NCBI RefSeq assembly: GCF_013128195.2
Contig: NZ_CP053452.2
Coordinates: 7,440,001-7,504,000 of the forward strand
Reading direction: 5' to 3'
Source of the DNA: Frigoriglobus tundricola
Lineage (GTDB): Bacteria; Planctomycetota; Planctomycetia; Gemmatales; Gemmataceae
Length of the DNA stretch: 64,000 nucleotides
In this document: positions 9,019 to 17,358 of the stretch, piece after piece
How positions within the stretch are numbered: the stretch's first letter is position 1
Layout of the letters: the number at the start of each line of letters is the position of its first letter
The notes under the pieces: generated by a model
Databases searched by the model: none
What the model saw: the letters and a program-made list of their open reading frames with translations, nothing else
Told to the model about the DNA's origin: nothing
Translations under genes and position numbers: made by a program

Positions 9019-9201
9019 CGGTGTTCCTCGGGTGGTTCGCTCGGCTATTTTAGGGGAACCGGGCCGGCCGCACCTGCGGCAAGTCGTGCGGGCGTTAAAA
9101 AGTGCGTGTGGGGGCACCGTGAAATCGGAAGCACTTCGCGCGAGCGGCGTCTTCACCCCGTAAGCTGACCGCACCGACTCGCGTTCCCCGGGATTCGCTC
9201 C

Positions 9202-10182
9202 ATGCCGACCGACGTGGCGGGCACCGCCAACCGCATCATCGCCAACATCGAGAAGGTCATCATCGGCAAACGGCCCCAACTCACGTTGGCGGTCGCGGCG
9301 TACTTCTCCGAGGGGCACATCCTGCTCGAAGACGTGCCCGGCGTGGCGAAAACGATGTTCGCGCGGGCGCTGGCGCGGAGCGTGGGCTGCACCTTCAAGC
9401 GCCTCCAGTGTACCCCCGACCTGCTGCCGACCGACGTGACCGGCGTCAGCGTCTTCAACCAGCGCACTGCGGACTTCGAGTTCCGTCCCGGTCCGGTGTT
9501 CGCGCAAACGCTCCTCGCGGACGAAATCAACCGCGCGACGCCGCGCACCCAGGCCGCGCTCCTGGAAGCGATGGGCGAGCGCCGGGTCAGCGTGGACGGC
9601 CAGACCTACTCGCTGAAACCGCCGTTCCTGGTGATCGCGACCCAGAACCCGGTGGATCAGGAGGGCACGTTCCCGCTCCCGGAGGCGCAGCTCGACCGGT
9701 TCTTGATCCGGCTGAGCCTCGGCTACCCGACGATGGAAGAAGAGGCGAAGATGCTCGGCCGCCTCCAGATGGGGCACCCGATCGACGACCTGAAGCCGGT
9801 CGTGAGTGCGGACGACGTGATCGCGTGCCAGGAGGCGATCCGCAGCGTACACGTGGACGACAAGGTGACGCGGTACATTCTGTCCGTGGTCCACGCGAGC
9901 CGCGAGAACGAGGACGTCCTCCTCGGCGGCAGCCCGCGAGCGTCGATCGCCCTGTACCGCACCGCGCAGGCGCTAGCCGCCGTAACGGGCCGCGATTTCG
10001 CGATGCCCGACGACGTGAAGCGCATGGCCCAACCCGTGCTGGCCCACCGGCTCATTCTCAAGCCCGAAAGCCGGCTCCGCAAACGCACCCCGGCAGCGGT
10101 CGTGAAGGACCTGGTGGACGACGCGAAGGTGCCGCTGACCGACAAGATGAAGGCCAGCCAGGAGGACTATTTCGACAGGTGA
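9202..10182 (+). CDS. MoxR family AAA+ ATPase
   Basis: The 326-residue product is a typical MoxR ATPase: Walker A EDVPGVAKT (43-51, with the Gly-Val-Ala-Lys variant), Walker B LLADEINRA (104-112), sensor 1 VIATQNPVDQEGTFPLPEAQLDRF, and a C-terminal lid domain. MoxR proteins act with DUF58/von Willebrand-like partners as chaperones that mature or insert metal into client complexes. A DUF58 gene follows after two small genes, so the set is a probable operon. The C-terminus carries an extra basic segment (RLRKRTPAAVVKDLVDDAKVP). The next gene starts ~195 bases away, across a hairpin repeat. Confidence 0.93.
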   Translation: MPTDVAGTANRIIANIEKVIIGKRPQLTLAVAAYFSEGHILLEDVPGVAKTMFARALARSVGCTFKRLQCTPDLLPTDVTGVSVFNQRTADFEFRPGPVFAQTLLADEINRATPRTQAALLEAMGERRVSVDGQTYSLKPPFLVIATQNPVDQEGTFPLPEAQLDRFLIRLSLGYPTMEEEAKMLGRLQMGHPIDDLKPVVSADDVIACQEAIRSVHVDDKVTRYILSVVHASRENEDVLLGGSPRASIALYRTAQALAAVTGRDFAMPDDVKRMAQPVLAHRLILKPESRLRKRTPAAVVKDLVDDAKVPLTDKMKASQEDYFDR

Positions 10183-10266
10183 TACGCAGGGAACCCGCTC
10201 GCAAGGAGCGGCTCAAACCGGACGATCCGCGCTGATCTCATACACGAACCCGGTGCGAGTGTCTGT

Positions 10267-10330
10267 TTTCGTGGCACAGGCTTTCGAGCCTGTGTGCCTT
10301 GAAGCACAGGCTCGAAAGCCTGTGCCACGA
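10267..10330. repeat. Dispersed hairpin repeat, family B copy 1
   Basis: Perfect 27-base arms at 10267-10293 and 10304-10330 enclose a 10-base loop. Each arm is itself partly palindromic (CACAGGC...GCCTGTG). The related copy at 24641-24698 shares GTGGCAC.GGCTTTC and has paired base changes. This copy sits between moxR and the first small gene of the operon, so it would lie in the transcript and could modulate or partly terminate it. Confidence 0.85.
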
Positions 10331-10376
10331 ACTGAAAATCGGACAGACTCACCGGGTGCATGTATCAGGTGGACCG

Positions 10377-10652
10377 ATGGCGACGCAACAGACTCCGACG
10401 TTGGGCCAGATCGTCCAACTGCTCCACGGCCTTGGATTCGTGACCGAACCGGCCAAACGCGGCGTGCTCGCGCTGGTACACGTCGCATCAGGTGCGGAGC
10501 TTCTCTACCGCGAACGCGGGGCGGACACGCCGGCGCGTGAGAACGAACTCGTCAACTTACGTGTACAGCTCACCGCCCGCGGCCTCCTCACGGTCAAGGA
10601 ACTCGAGGGGCTGCTCGCGCCGTCCGCACAACCAACCACCGCTCCCCAATGA
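10377..10652 (+). CDS. Small protein of unknown family, MoxR/DUF58-associated, paralogue 1
   Basis: The 91-residue product has no signal peptide or membrane segment. It is clearly related to the next gene: both share the pattern P-T-x-G-x(2)-[VL]-x(2)-L-x(2)-LGF-x(4)-K-x-G, a conserved FRER/YRER followed by PAR-x(2)-E-x-VN-x(2)-VQL-x(2)-RG. The spacing suggests a small alpha+beta fold. I do not recognise the family. Its position between moxR and DUF58 suggests a role with that ATPase. The ATG at 10377 was chosen over an upstream start inside the hairpin repeat. The C-terminal tail (APSAQPTTAPQ) is low-complexity. Confidence 0.65.
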   Translation: MATQQTPTLGQIVQLLHGLGFVTEPAKRGVLALVHVASGAELLYRERGADTPARENELVNLRVQLTARGLLTVKELEGLLAPSAQPTTAPQ

Positions 10653-10683
10653 TCCGGCTCGTTTTGAGTTCGAGGACCTTCCG

Positions 10684-10974
10684 ATGGTGGAGAATCGGTG
10701 GCCGACTTTCGGTGAAGTTCTGGAGTATCTCCGTGCGCTCGGTTTCGCAGTCGGAACCGGGAAACCGGGTTACATCGTGGCCAAGCACCCCGAAGACGAG
10801 AGCTGGTTCGTGTTTCGTGAGCGCGACTTGAATTCGCCCGCACGGGCGACTGAACGGGTTAATATGAAGGTGCAACTTCCTGGGCGTGGGTTCGTCACCG
10901 ACGAAGAGTACGCTCTGTTTTGGAACCCGAGCATGCAACCCGCCTGCCCGCCCCCACCCGCAATGCCCCAATGA
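10684..10974 (+). CDS. Small protein of unknown family, MoxR/DUF58-associated, paralogue 2
   Basis: The 96-residue product is a tandem paralogue of the preceding one. Shared landmarks are PTFGEVLEYLRALGF, the Lys-x-Gly turn, WFVFRERD, SPARATERVNMKVQLPGRGF and a Pro-rich end. The region between the two genes is only 31 bases. The stop codon overlaps the ATG of the DUF58 gene (ATGA), which argues for translational coupling and supports expression. The frame is open upstream, but the paralogy begins at the ATG at 10684. Function unknown. Confidence 0.7.
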   Translation: MVENRWPTFGEVLEYLRALGFAVGTGKPGYIVAKHPEDESWFVFRERDLNSPARATERVNMKVQLPGRGFVTDEEYALFWNPSMQPACPPPPAMPQ

Positions 10975-12341
10975 TCTGGCTCGTCATAACCGGGTTAATG
11001 ATCGGGATCGCGATCGCCCTGAAAGCGGGCCTGGTCGCGTTCGCCGGGTACGTGTTGCTTGGTGTGTACCTGATTTCGCGCTTCCTCGCCCGCAGGTGGG
11101 TGCGTGACCTGAGCGCGCAACGTACGTGCGACGCCGCCCCGCGCGAGGTGGGTGAATCGACCGAGGTGACGGTCACGCTCAAGAACACCGGTGCGCTGCC
11201 GATCGCGTGGGTACTCGTCGAGGATCTCGTGCCCGACTTCGCCGTGAAGGCCCGCACCCCGCGGCTCACGATCAAAGGTAAGCGGGTTCACGTTATTACG
11301 CTCGGCGCGAAGCAAACGAAAACGATCAAGTACAAGGTCACCTTCGCGATGCGGGGGTACTACCCGCTCGGCCCGACGCTGCTCGAAACCGGGGACGTGT
11401 TCGGTCTCCACCGCCGGCACCGGGTCGTCGGCAAACCGGCCTATGTGATGGTGTACCCGCGAATCGTCCCCCTGCCGAAGTACGATTTCGCTTCCCAGCG
11501 CCCGATCGGCGAGGTGCGGCTCCAGAACCGGCTGTTCGAAGACCCGACCCGGACCGCGGGGGTCCGCCAGTACGTCATGGGCGACCCGCTCCAGCGCGTC
11601 CACTGGAAGGTGACCGCCCGCACCGGGCAGCTCCACTGCCGCGTCTACGAACCGACGACGCTCGCGGGCACGACGATCCTCGTGGACTTCCACCAGGACG
11701 GCTACCCGAAGCGGAGCGAGCCCCATCGGTCCGAGTTGGCGGTTACCGCCGCCGCGAGCATCGCCTACGCGGTCTCCGTGCTGAACCAGCAGGTCGGGTT
11801 CGCGAGCAACGGGCGCGACGCCGCGGACCGGATCCGCGAGGAGTCGCTCGCGGCCGAGTCGGCCGAGGACCAGGTCAAGGGGCACGCGACCCGCGAGGAG
11901 GCCGGCGAGCGGTTCGGGCTGAACGACGAGAGCGACCGCATCCGACCGGTGGTGGTCGAAACGCGGCGCGGGTTCGACCAGTTCCAACAGATCCGCGAAG
12001 CCCTCGCGCGGCTCGAGCTATCGGACGCGCTAACCTTCGCGCAGTTCGCTCTTGAGGTTTCTGCTCGCATTCCCCGCGACGCGACCGTGATCGCGATCCT
12101 CCCGCAAGTGCCACCGGAGACCGCCATCGCCCTGGGTACGCTCCGGCGCCAGGGGTTCGCGGTCACGGCCATTCTCATCGGCCTCGACGACGGCGAGAAG
12201 ATCGTTGCCCACGCCCGGCTCCTCGCGGAAACGGTCCGGGACATCCGCTACGCGAACACCGTCGAAGAACTCGCCCACCTCGGCGCGAACACGGCAACAC
12301 CCGGAGCCGCGTCTTACACCGTCGATGTGCCCCTCGCGTGA
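10971..12341 (+). CDS. DUF58 domain protein (MoxR partner)
   Basis: The 456-residue product has an N-terminal membrane hairpin (two hydrophobic segments within residues 1-40) and a beta-rich domain (EVTVTLKNTGALPIAWVLVEDLVPD). The DUF58 core follows, with the sequence ADPLQRVHWK-like GDPLQRVHWKVTARTGQL, followed by a von Willebrand-like region (TTILVDFHQ). An acidic/charged insertion lies at ~290-330. DUF58 proteins are usual partners of MoxR ATPases. The ATG at 10971 overlaps the upstream stop by four bases, fixing the start. The gene ends 26 bases from the convergent sulfotransferase gene. Confidence 0.9.
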   Translation: MIWLVITGLMIGIAIALKAGLVAFAGYVLLGVYLISRFLARRWVRDLSAQRTCDAAPREVGESTEVTVTLKNTGALPIAWVLVEDLVPDFAVKARTPRLTIKGKRVHVITLGAKQTKTIKYKVTFAMRGYYPLGPTLLETGDVFGLHRRHRVVGKPAYVMVYPRIVPLPKYDFASQRPIGEVRLQNRLFEDPTRTAGVRQYVMGDPLQRVHWKVTARTGQLHCRVYEPTTLAGTTILVDFHQDGYPKRSEPHRSELAVTAAASIAYAVSVLNQQVGFASNGRDAADRIREESLAAESAEDQVKGHATREEAGERFGLNDESDRIRPVVVETRRGFDQFQQIREALARLELSDALTFAQFALEVSARIPRDATVIAILPQVPPETAIALGTLRRQGFAVTAILIGLDDGEKIVAHARLLAETVRDIRYANTVEELAHLGANTATPGAASYTVDVPLA

Positions 12342-12367
12342 GAATCGATCGGTTACGCTCAGATCGT

Positions 12368-13144
12368 TCACCCCCGAAAACTGGCACACGCTTTTTGGAA
12401 CGCGGACCTCAGCGCGCGCTCCTCGGGCGAACCCGTTGGGTACGTCCAGGCCGAAACTTCGTCGGGCTGCGCGTACCCCAGTTCGATCATCAAAGGGCCG
12501 TGGAGCGTGTGAAACGCCCGGAGCCGGCTCGGCGTCCAGAACGCATTGGGTCTCCAGACGCTCTCTCCGTTCCCGAATAACACTGGATTGTGAGCGCGCA
12601 GGCGGGACTGCGGGTTCTCCCAGACGCGGAGCGGCGGTCCGATCCCGGTGAACGCCCCGATGCGCTCCAGCAGGGCCGCGTCCGCCCTGACCAGATCCTC
12701 GAACCGAATAAACAGGGTCGGTCCGCGATCCGCTCGGGACCAGACCCGATAGTGCCCCGTCCAGTCGCCGTACACGTGCTGACCGACGACGAGCGATTCG
12801 AACGTGCACTCGCCGGGGTGATGGACTTCCTGAAACCGGACGAAGCTTTCGAGCGCGAGCCGGCCGTCCCGGATCACATAAATCGCTCGCGCGGCGTCGC
12901 GCGGCGGGCGGTGCGTTTTAATGAAGACGGGATCGGCGCCGGCCCGGGAGCGGCGATAGAACGCCTCGGGATCACCCGAAACGAAGTACACGCCAAAGTG
13001 TTCCTCGTTGATCTTGTCCGGTTGCCGGAACCTGTCCGGGACCGGTTCGAGCCCCTCACAAGACTCCCGGTCGAAACACCGCTTCAATACCTGTCGCAAC
13101 AGCGTGTTTCCCGATCGAGGGTAGGACGCCAGCCAGACAATCAT
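12368..13144 (-). CDS. Sulfotransferase family protein
   Basis: The 258-residue product starts with IVWLASYPRSGNTLLRQ, which holds the 5'-phosphosulfate loop (SYPRSGNT, residues 7-14) of PAPS-dependent sulfotransferases. IYVIRDGRLALESF is the 3'-phosphate-binding segment. The acceptor is unknown; relatives modify lipids, glycans or small molecules. The length is close to the cytosolic family. The ATG at 13144 is the first start giving the P-loop at the expected distance; the frame runs on upstream into the promoter region of the divergent UbiA gene without similarity. It is divergent from the UbiA gene, with ~290 bases between. Confidence 0.88.
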   Translation of the reverse strand: MIVWLASYPRSGNTLLRQVLKRCFDRESCEGLEPVPDRFRQPDKINEEHFGVYFVSGDPEAFYRRSRAGADPVFIKTHRPPRDAARAIYVIRDGRLALESFVRFQEVHHPGECTFESLVVGQHVYGDWTGHYRVWSRADRGPTLFIRFEDLVRADAALLERIGAFTGIGPPLRVWENPQSRLRAHNPVLFGNGESVWRPNAFWTPSRLRAFHTLHGPLMIELGYAQPDEVSAWTYPTGSPEERALRSAFQKACASFRG

Positions 13145-13433
13145 GCCGTTCTCTTGCGTTGCTGGTCGGGCGAGGACACGTTGCGCTGCTTTTGTGAGAG
13201 AGGGAAAACGGAGCGCCCGTTTACTAAACCCGGATTCCTCGCACTGCGGACCAATGAGAAATTCATGGGGCGCACGCGGCCTGCCACATTTCGCTTCAAT
13301 CAAGGCCACAGCTCGACCACCGGTGACGCCGCGAGGTGAAACGGCATGAGACTCAACCGTCGCCCGGTTCATTCGGTGAAAGTCCCCGTCGGACCGCGGT
13401 CCGATCGGCCCGCCGCTCGTATATATCACTGAC

Positions 13434-14390
13434 ATGAGCCGTGACCGCCTGCTCGCGTTCGCCCAACTCCTGCGCATCCCGAACGTGTTCACCGCGTTTT
13501 CGGACATCGCGCTCGGCGCCTGTGTGGCCGTCGCGGTGGTGCCGTCTGCGCCGGTCGGGTTCTGGGGCGCGTACCTGGTACTCGCGCTCGCTTCCGGCTG
13601 CCTGTACCTCGCCGGGATGGTCTGGAACGACGTGTTCGACCTGGCCGAAGACAAAACGACGCGCGCGTTCCGGCCACTGCCATCGGGCCGTGTGAAACGG
13701 GGAACGGCAATCGGTTTGGGGGCCGCTTTGAGCAGCGCCGGGGTCGCGCTCGCGGCGCTGGCCGGTGTGCCGGGTCAGCCGGAGTGGACGCACGAACCGC
13801 TCGTGTTCGCGCTCGGCATCCTCGCGGCGGTGCTGATCTACGACGGCGGCGCGAAGCGCACGCCGGCCGGCCCCGTGGCGATGGCCGGGTGCCGGTTCCT
13901 GAACGTCCTCTTCGGCCTGTCGCTCGTCCCCGAAGCCGCGCTCGATGTCGAGTACCGCCTCCACCTCGCTTCGGTCGTCGGGTTCTACATCGTCGGGGTG
14001 ACGTGGTTAGCCCGTACAGAAGAGGGGGCGAGCCGGAAGCGCGACCTCGCGCTCGCGGCGAGCGTCGTCGGACTGGCTCTGCTGCTGGCTCTGCTCATGC
14101 GAATGAAATTGCACTCCGCCACCGGCTCGGCGAAACCCTTGGCGGCTCTCGGCACGGTCGCGTTCCCCTACCTGCTGGTCGCGTTCGGCTTCCTCGTGGG
14201 TCGGCCGATGGCCCGGGCCATCGCTCGCCCCACGCCGCGCACCGTCCAGGCGGCCGTGAAGCGGTGCGTTCTGGGCCTCGTCGCGCTGGATGCGGTGCTC
14301 GCGACGCTGTTCGTCGGCCTGCCGGGGTTGCTCGTCCTTTTGTTGTTGCCCCCCGCGCTCGTCCTCGGAAAATGGGTCTACTCGACCTAG
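13434..14390 (+). CDS. UbiA family prenyltransferase
   Basis: The 318-residue integral membrane protein has about eight or nine hydrophobic segments. It shows the first aspartate-rich motif N65DVFDLAEDKTTRAFRPLPSG and a weaker second motif (YDGGAKRTP near 141). UbiA enzymes move polyprenyl groups to aromatic or other acceptors. The second motif lacks the usual run of acidic residues, as in several planctomycete paralogues of unknown substrate. No quinone, haem or chlorophyll genes are adjacent. A TATATA word lies just upstream of the ATG. Downstream is a large inverted repeat rather than another gene. Confidence 0.88.
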   Translation: MSRDRLLAFAQLLRIPNVFTAFSDIALGACVAVAVVPSAPVGFWGAYLVLALASGCLYLAGMVWNDVFDLAEDKTTRAFRPLPSGRVKRGTAIGLGAALSSAGVALAALAGVPGQPEWTHEPLVFALGILAAVLIYDGGAKRTPAGPVAMAGCRFLNVLFGLSLVPEAALDVEYRLHLASVVGFYIVGVTWLARTEEGASRKRDLALAASVVGLALLLALLMRMKLHSATGSAKPLAALGTVAFPYLLVAFGFLVGRPMARAIARPTPRTVQAAVKRCVLGLVALDAVLATLFVGLPGLLVLLLLPPALVLGKWVYST

Positions 14391-14512
14391 GCGTGAAGAC
14401 GCAAGGGCCGCGGATGAACGCCTTTTGACGCGGATCAGAAGAGTAGGTTGCGTATCTCTGTTTGATCTGCGTTTCCGGCGTTGATCCGCGGCCCTTACGT
14501 GTTCCGCGCTCA
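14391..14512. repeat. Large imperfect inverted repeat, family C
   Basis: The arms at about 14391-14440 and 14462-14512 are imperfect reverse complements. The best-matching word is AAGGGCCGCGGAT.AACGCC, followed by ACGC.GATCA. The element lies between the UbiA gene and the metallopeptidase gene. It looks like a folded or miniature dispersed element; no open reading frame or target-site duplication was recognised. Confidence 0.7.
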
Positions 14513-14534
14513 ACACCAAACACCCGAAGCCGCC

Positions 14535-16232
14535 ATGCACGATCGCCGAACCTTTTTGCTCACCGGAGGGGCCGCCGTGGCCGCGACACTTTTGCCCGAC
14601 GCGCTTTCGGGCGCCGACGCCGACGACGGGGCCGCCGCGTTCATCAAGGACCACGTTTCCAAGTTGCGGCCGCTGGAGGTGCAGGCCGGCGTCGCGTGGT
14701 GGAACGCGAACACCACCGGAAAGGACGAGGACTTCAAGAAGAAGGAGGAGGCGCAGAACAAGATCGATGAGGCGCTCTCCGACAAAGCGACGTTTGACTG
14801 CCTCAAGCCGCTGAAGGCTGCCGCCGACAAGGGCGCGATCAAGGACCCGCTCGCCGCTCGACAGATCGAACTGCTGTACCTCCAGTACCTCGAAAAGCAG
14901 GTCCCGGCCGAGCTGCTCAAGAAGATCACCGCGAAGGCGAACGCGGTGGAGCAGACGTTCAACGTGTACCGGGCCAAGGTGGACGGCCAGGAGATCGCCG
15001 ATAGTAAGGTGCGGAGCACGCTCAAGGAGTCCACCGATTCCGCGCTGCGGCAAAAGGTGTGGGACGCGAGCAAGGGGGTCGGGGCGGCGGTCGAGGCCGA
15101 TCTCGCGGAGCTGGTGAAGCTCCGGAACGAGGCGGCGACCCAACTCGGCTTCAAGAACTTCCACGCGCTGCAACTCGCGCTCAACGAGCAGGACGGCGGC
15201 GAACTCGTCAAGCTGTTCGACGACCTGGACGCGCTCACGAAAGAGCCGTTCACGAAGGCGAAGGCGGACATCGACGCGCGGCTGGCGAAAAAGCTCGGCG
15301 TGAAGGTCGAAGACCTCATGCCGTGGCACTACCACGACCCCTTTTTCCAGGAGTCGCCGGCGGTCTTCGACGCGAACCTCGACAGCCCGTTCAAGGCCGC
15401 CGACATCCCCGCGCTGTGCAGCACGTTCTACGCGGGCATCGGTCTGCCGATCGACGACGTGCTCGGCCGCAGCGACCTGTACGAAAAGAAGGGCAAATCC
15501 CCGCACGCGTTCTGCACGGACATCGACCGCGAGGGCGACGTCCGGGTGCTGGCGAACATCGTGCCCAACGAGTACTGGATGGGCACGATGTTGCACGAAC
15601 TCGGCCACTCGGTGTACTCGTCGAAGAACATCCCGCAGGCGCTCCCCTACGTGCTGCGGGCCGAGGCGCACATCCTCACCACCGAGGGCGTCGCCATGCA
15701 GTTCGAGCGGTTCAGCAAGTCGCGGGCGTGGCTCGAAAAGATGGGCGTGAAGGTGGACGAGCCCCAGGCGTTCGACGAGGCCGCGGCGAAGACGCAGCGG
15801 AACCAGTTGCTCATCTTCAGCCGCTGGTGCCAGGTCATGCTGCGGTTCGAGAAGGCCATGTACGAGAACCCGAAACAGGATCTGAACGCGCTCTGGTGGG
15901 ACCTGGTCGAGACGTACCAGCAGGTGAAGAAGCCCAAGGGCCGCAGCGCCCCGGACTATGGTGCGAAGATCCACATCTGTAGCGCGCCGGTGTACTACCA
16001 CAACTACATGATGGGCCAATTGTTCGCCTCGCAGGTTCACCACGCGCTGTCGAAGGACGTGTTCAACACCGACCCCAAACAGACCATCTACATCGGTGAA
16101 AAGAAGGTCGGCGAGTTCATGAAGAAGAAGGTCTTCGAGCCGGGGCGGACGAAGACGTGGAAGGAACTCACCCGGTTCGCGACCGGAGAAGACCTGAGCC
16201 CGAAAGCGTTCGCGAAGGACTTCCAGGGGTGA
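14535..16232 (+). CDS. M2/M3-like zinc metallopeptidase with twin-arginine-type signal
   Basis: The 565-residue product begins MHDRRTFLLTGGAAVAAT, a Tat-like signal, so it is probably exported folded with its metal. HELGH at 354-358 is the zinc motif, with Glu384 (LTTEG) a likely third ligand. The N-terminal EVQAGVAWWNANTTG and C-terminal KIHICSAPVYYHNYMMGQL resemble peptidyl-dipeptidase A (M2) and oligopeptidase (M3) clans. It would cleave oligopeptides outside the cytoplasm; M2 versus M3 cannot be settled by eye. A helical Lys/Glu-rich region fills residues ~40-250. The ATG at 14535 was chosen because upstream residues derive from the repeat element. Confidence 0.85.
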   Translation: MHDRRTFLLTGGAAVAATLLPDALSGADADDGAAAFIKDHVSKLRPLEVQAGVAWWNANTTGKDEDFKKKEEAQNKIDEALSDKATFDCLKPLKAAADKGAIKDPLAARQIELLYLQYLEKQVPAELLKKITAKANAVEQTFNVYRAKVDGQEIADSKVRSTLKESTDSALRQKVWDASKGVGAAVEADLAELVKLRNEAATQLGFKNFHALQLALNEQDGGELVKLFDDLDALTKEPFTKAKADIDARLAKKLGVKVEDLMPWHYHDPFFQESPAVFDANLDSPFKAADIPALCSTFYAGIGLPIDDVLGRSDLYEKKGKSPHAFCTDIDREGDVRVLANIVPNEYWMGTMLHELGHSVYSSKNIPQALPYVLRAEAHILTTEGVAMQFERFSKSRAWLEKMGVKVDEPQAFDEAAAKTQRNQLLIFSRWCQVMLRFEKAMYENPKQDLNALWWDLVETYQQVKKPKGRSAPDYGAKIHICSAPVYYHNYMMGQLFASQVHHALSKDVFNTDPKQTIYIGEKKVGEFMKKKVFEPGRTKTWKELTRFATGEDLSPKAFAKDFQG

Positions 16233-16250
16233 GCCCGGAGCGTTTCCCGT

Positions 16251-16286
16251 GTAGGCCGCGGCCGAGGCTCCTCGACCGCGACCTAC
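16251..16286. repeat. Hairpin downstream of the metallopeptidase gene
   Basis: The 17-base arms at 16251-16267 and 16270-16286 pair with two G-T wobbles and almost no loop (core GTAGG.CGCGG.CGAGG). It follows the peptidase stop by 18 bases. It may aid termination, although no T-tract follows. Confidence 0.6.
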
Positions 16287-16486
16287 AACCACGACGCGTT
16301 TTGTGTGCCGTACTCGATCGAAAAGTGTGGCGCATTCATCCGCCGTGCGATCGAATTGAACGCGTGTCCAGTTAATTATCACTGTCCAGGTCATAATTCA
16401 CTCCCGTCAGCATGAATCGCTGCTGCTGCGGCCGCGTCGGAGCGGTCGGGGTCGGCACGGTCATTACTCGTTTCGGGAGGAGAGCG

Positions 16487-17203
16487 ATGGATCGTCGCGA
16501 GTTGCTCGGTGCGCTCGGTGCCCTGGGAGCCGTACCGGTCTGCGGGGCACTGCCGGCGGCCGCAGCGGGGCACGGTGGGAAGGACGACGGCGGGCCGATG
16601 TCCGCCCCGCACTTCCACTTCTGCGGCATTCACATGGCCAAGAAGAACAAGAACATCCAGTTCGTCACGCAGCACTACTGCGCCGCGCACACCGGCGGCT
16701 CGGAGGGCGACGTGTTCCAGTGCGTCCTGTTCGACGGGACCGGTAAGAACGCGAAACTGGTGGGCGTCGAGTACCTGATCTCGGAAGGGGCCTACGCCAA
16801 GTTGCCCGACGCCGAGAAGAAGTACTGGCACGCTCACACGTATGAAGTTCTCGGCGGCGGCCTGATCGCCCCGGCGATGAGTGCCGAGGACGAGATGAAA
16901 TTCATGAAGGTCGTCATCAAGACGTGGGGCAAAGCGTGGCACACGTGGCCCGACCCGTCCACCGCCGTGCCGGTCGGCGAGCCGCTCCTGATCTGGTCGC
17001 TCATGGGCGACGGACAGGTGGACGAGAAGGTCCTCGCGCAGCGCGACAAGGAATTCAAGGTCGATACCGCGAAGATCCGCGAGGCCCGCACAAAGGAGCT
17101 GGGCCTCGAGGTGCCCAACGTCCCGGTGCCGAAAGACATGAACACGATCGGCCGCCAGTGGACCGAAACGGGTACCGACAAGCCGACGCCGAAGAAGAAC
17201 TGA
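16487..17203 (+). CDS. DUF1264 (OBAP-type) protein with Tat-like signal
   Basis: The 238-residue product starts MDRRELLGALGALGAVPVCG, a twin-arginine-like signal. The mature part matches DUF1264, the family of plant oil-body-associated proteins and bacterial relatives: HFCGIHMAKKNKNIQFVTQHYC, DVFQCVLFD, VGVEYLISE, KKYWHAHTYEVLGGGLIAP. The biochemical activity of the family is unknown. The ATG at 16487 is set by a strong GGGAGGAGAG site immediately upstream. No operon partner: the metallopeptidase gene ends ~250 bases upstream, and a hairpin repeat follows downstream. Confidence 0.85.
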   Translation: MDRRELLGALGALGAVPVCGALPAAAAGHGGKDDGGPMSAPHFHFCGIHMAKKNKNIQFVTQHYCAAHTGGSEGDVFQCVLFDGTGKNAKLVGVEYLISEGAYAKLPDAEKKYWHAHTYEVLGGGLIAPAMSAEDEMKFMKVVIKTWGKAWHTWPDPSTAVPVGEPLLIWSLMGDGQVDEKVLAQRDKEFKVDTAKIREARTKELGLEVPNVPVPKDMNTIGRQWTETGTDKPTPKKN

Positions 17204-17226
17204 AGATGCAGCGGGCGGATTGCGGA

Positions 17227-17297
17227 CTGTAGCCGGCCTCTGTGAGGCCGGTGCGACGCGATCTCCGGAGCACCGGCCTCACAGAGGCCGGCTACAG
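17227..17297. repeat. Dispersed hairpin repeat, family A copy 2 (perfect)
   Basis: Perfect 28-base arms at 17227-17254 and 17270-17297 enclose a 15-base loop, built on CTGTAGCCGGCCTCTGTGAG. It is the same family as 3014-3086. It lies between the convergent DUF1264 gene and the broken giant gene. Confidence 0.88.
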
Positions 17298-17358
17298 AAG
17301 AGGCAGGCGCATCCGCTGGAACAATCACAAATTCACACGACCGCGTCTGTGACTCCCG

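Noticed and set aside
14007-16394. 795-codon minus-strand open frame
   Set aside because: It is antisense to the metallopeptidase and UbiA genes, with charged shadow composition and no domain.
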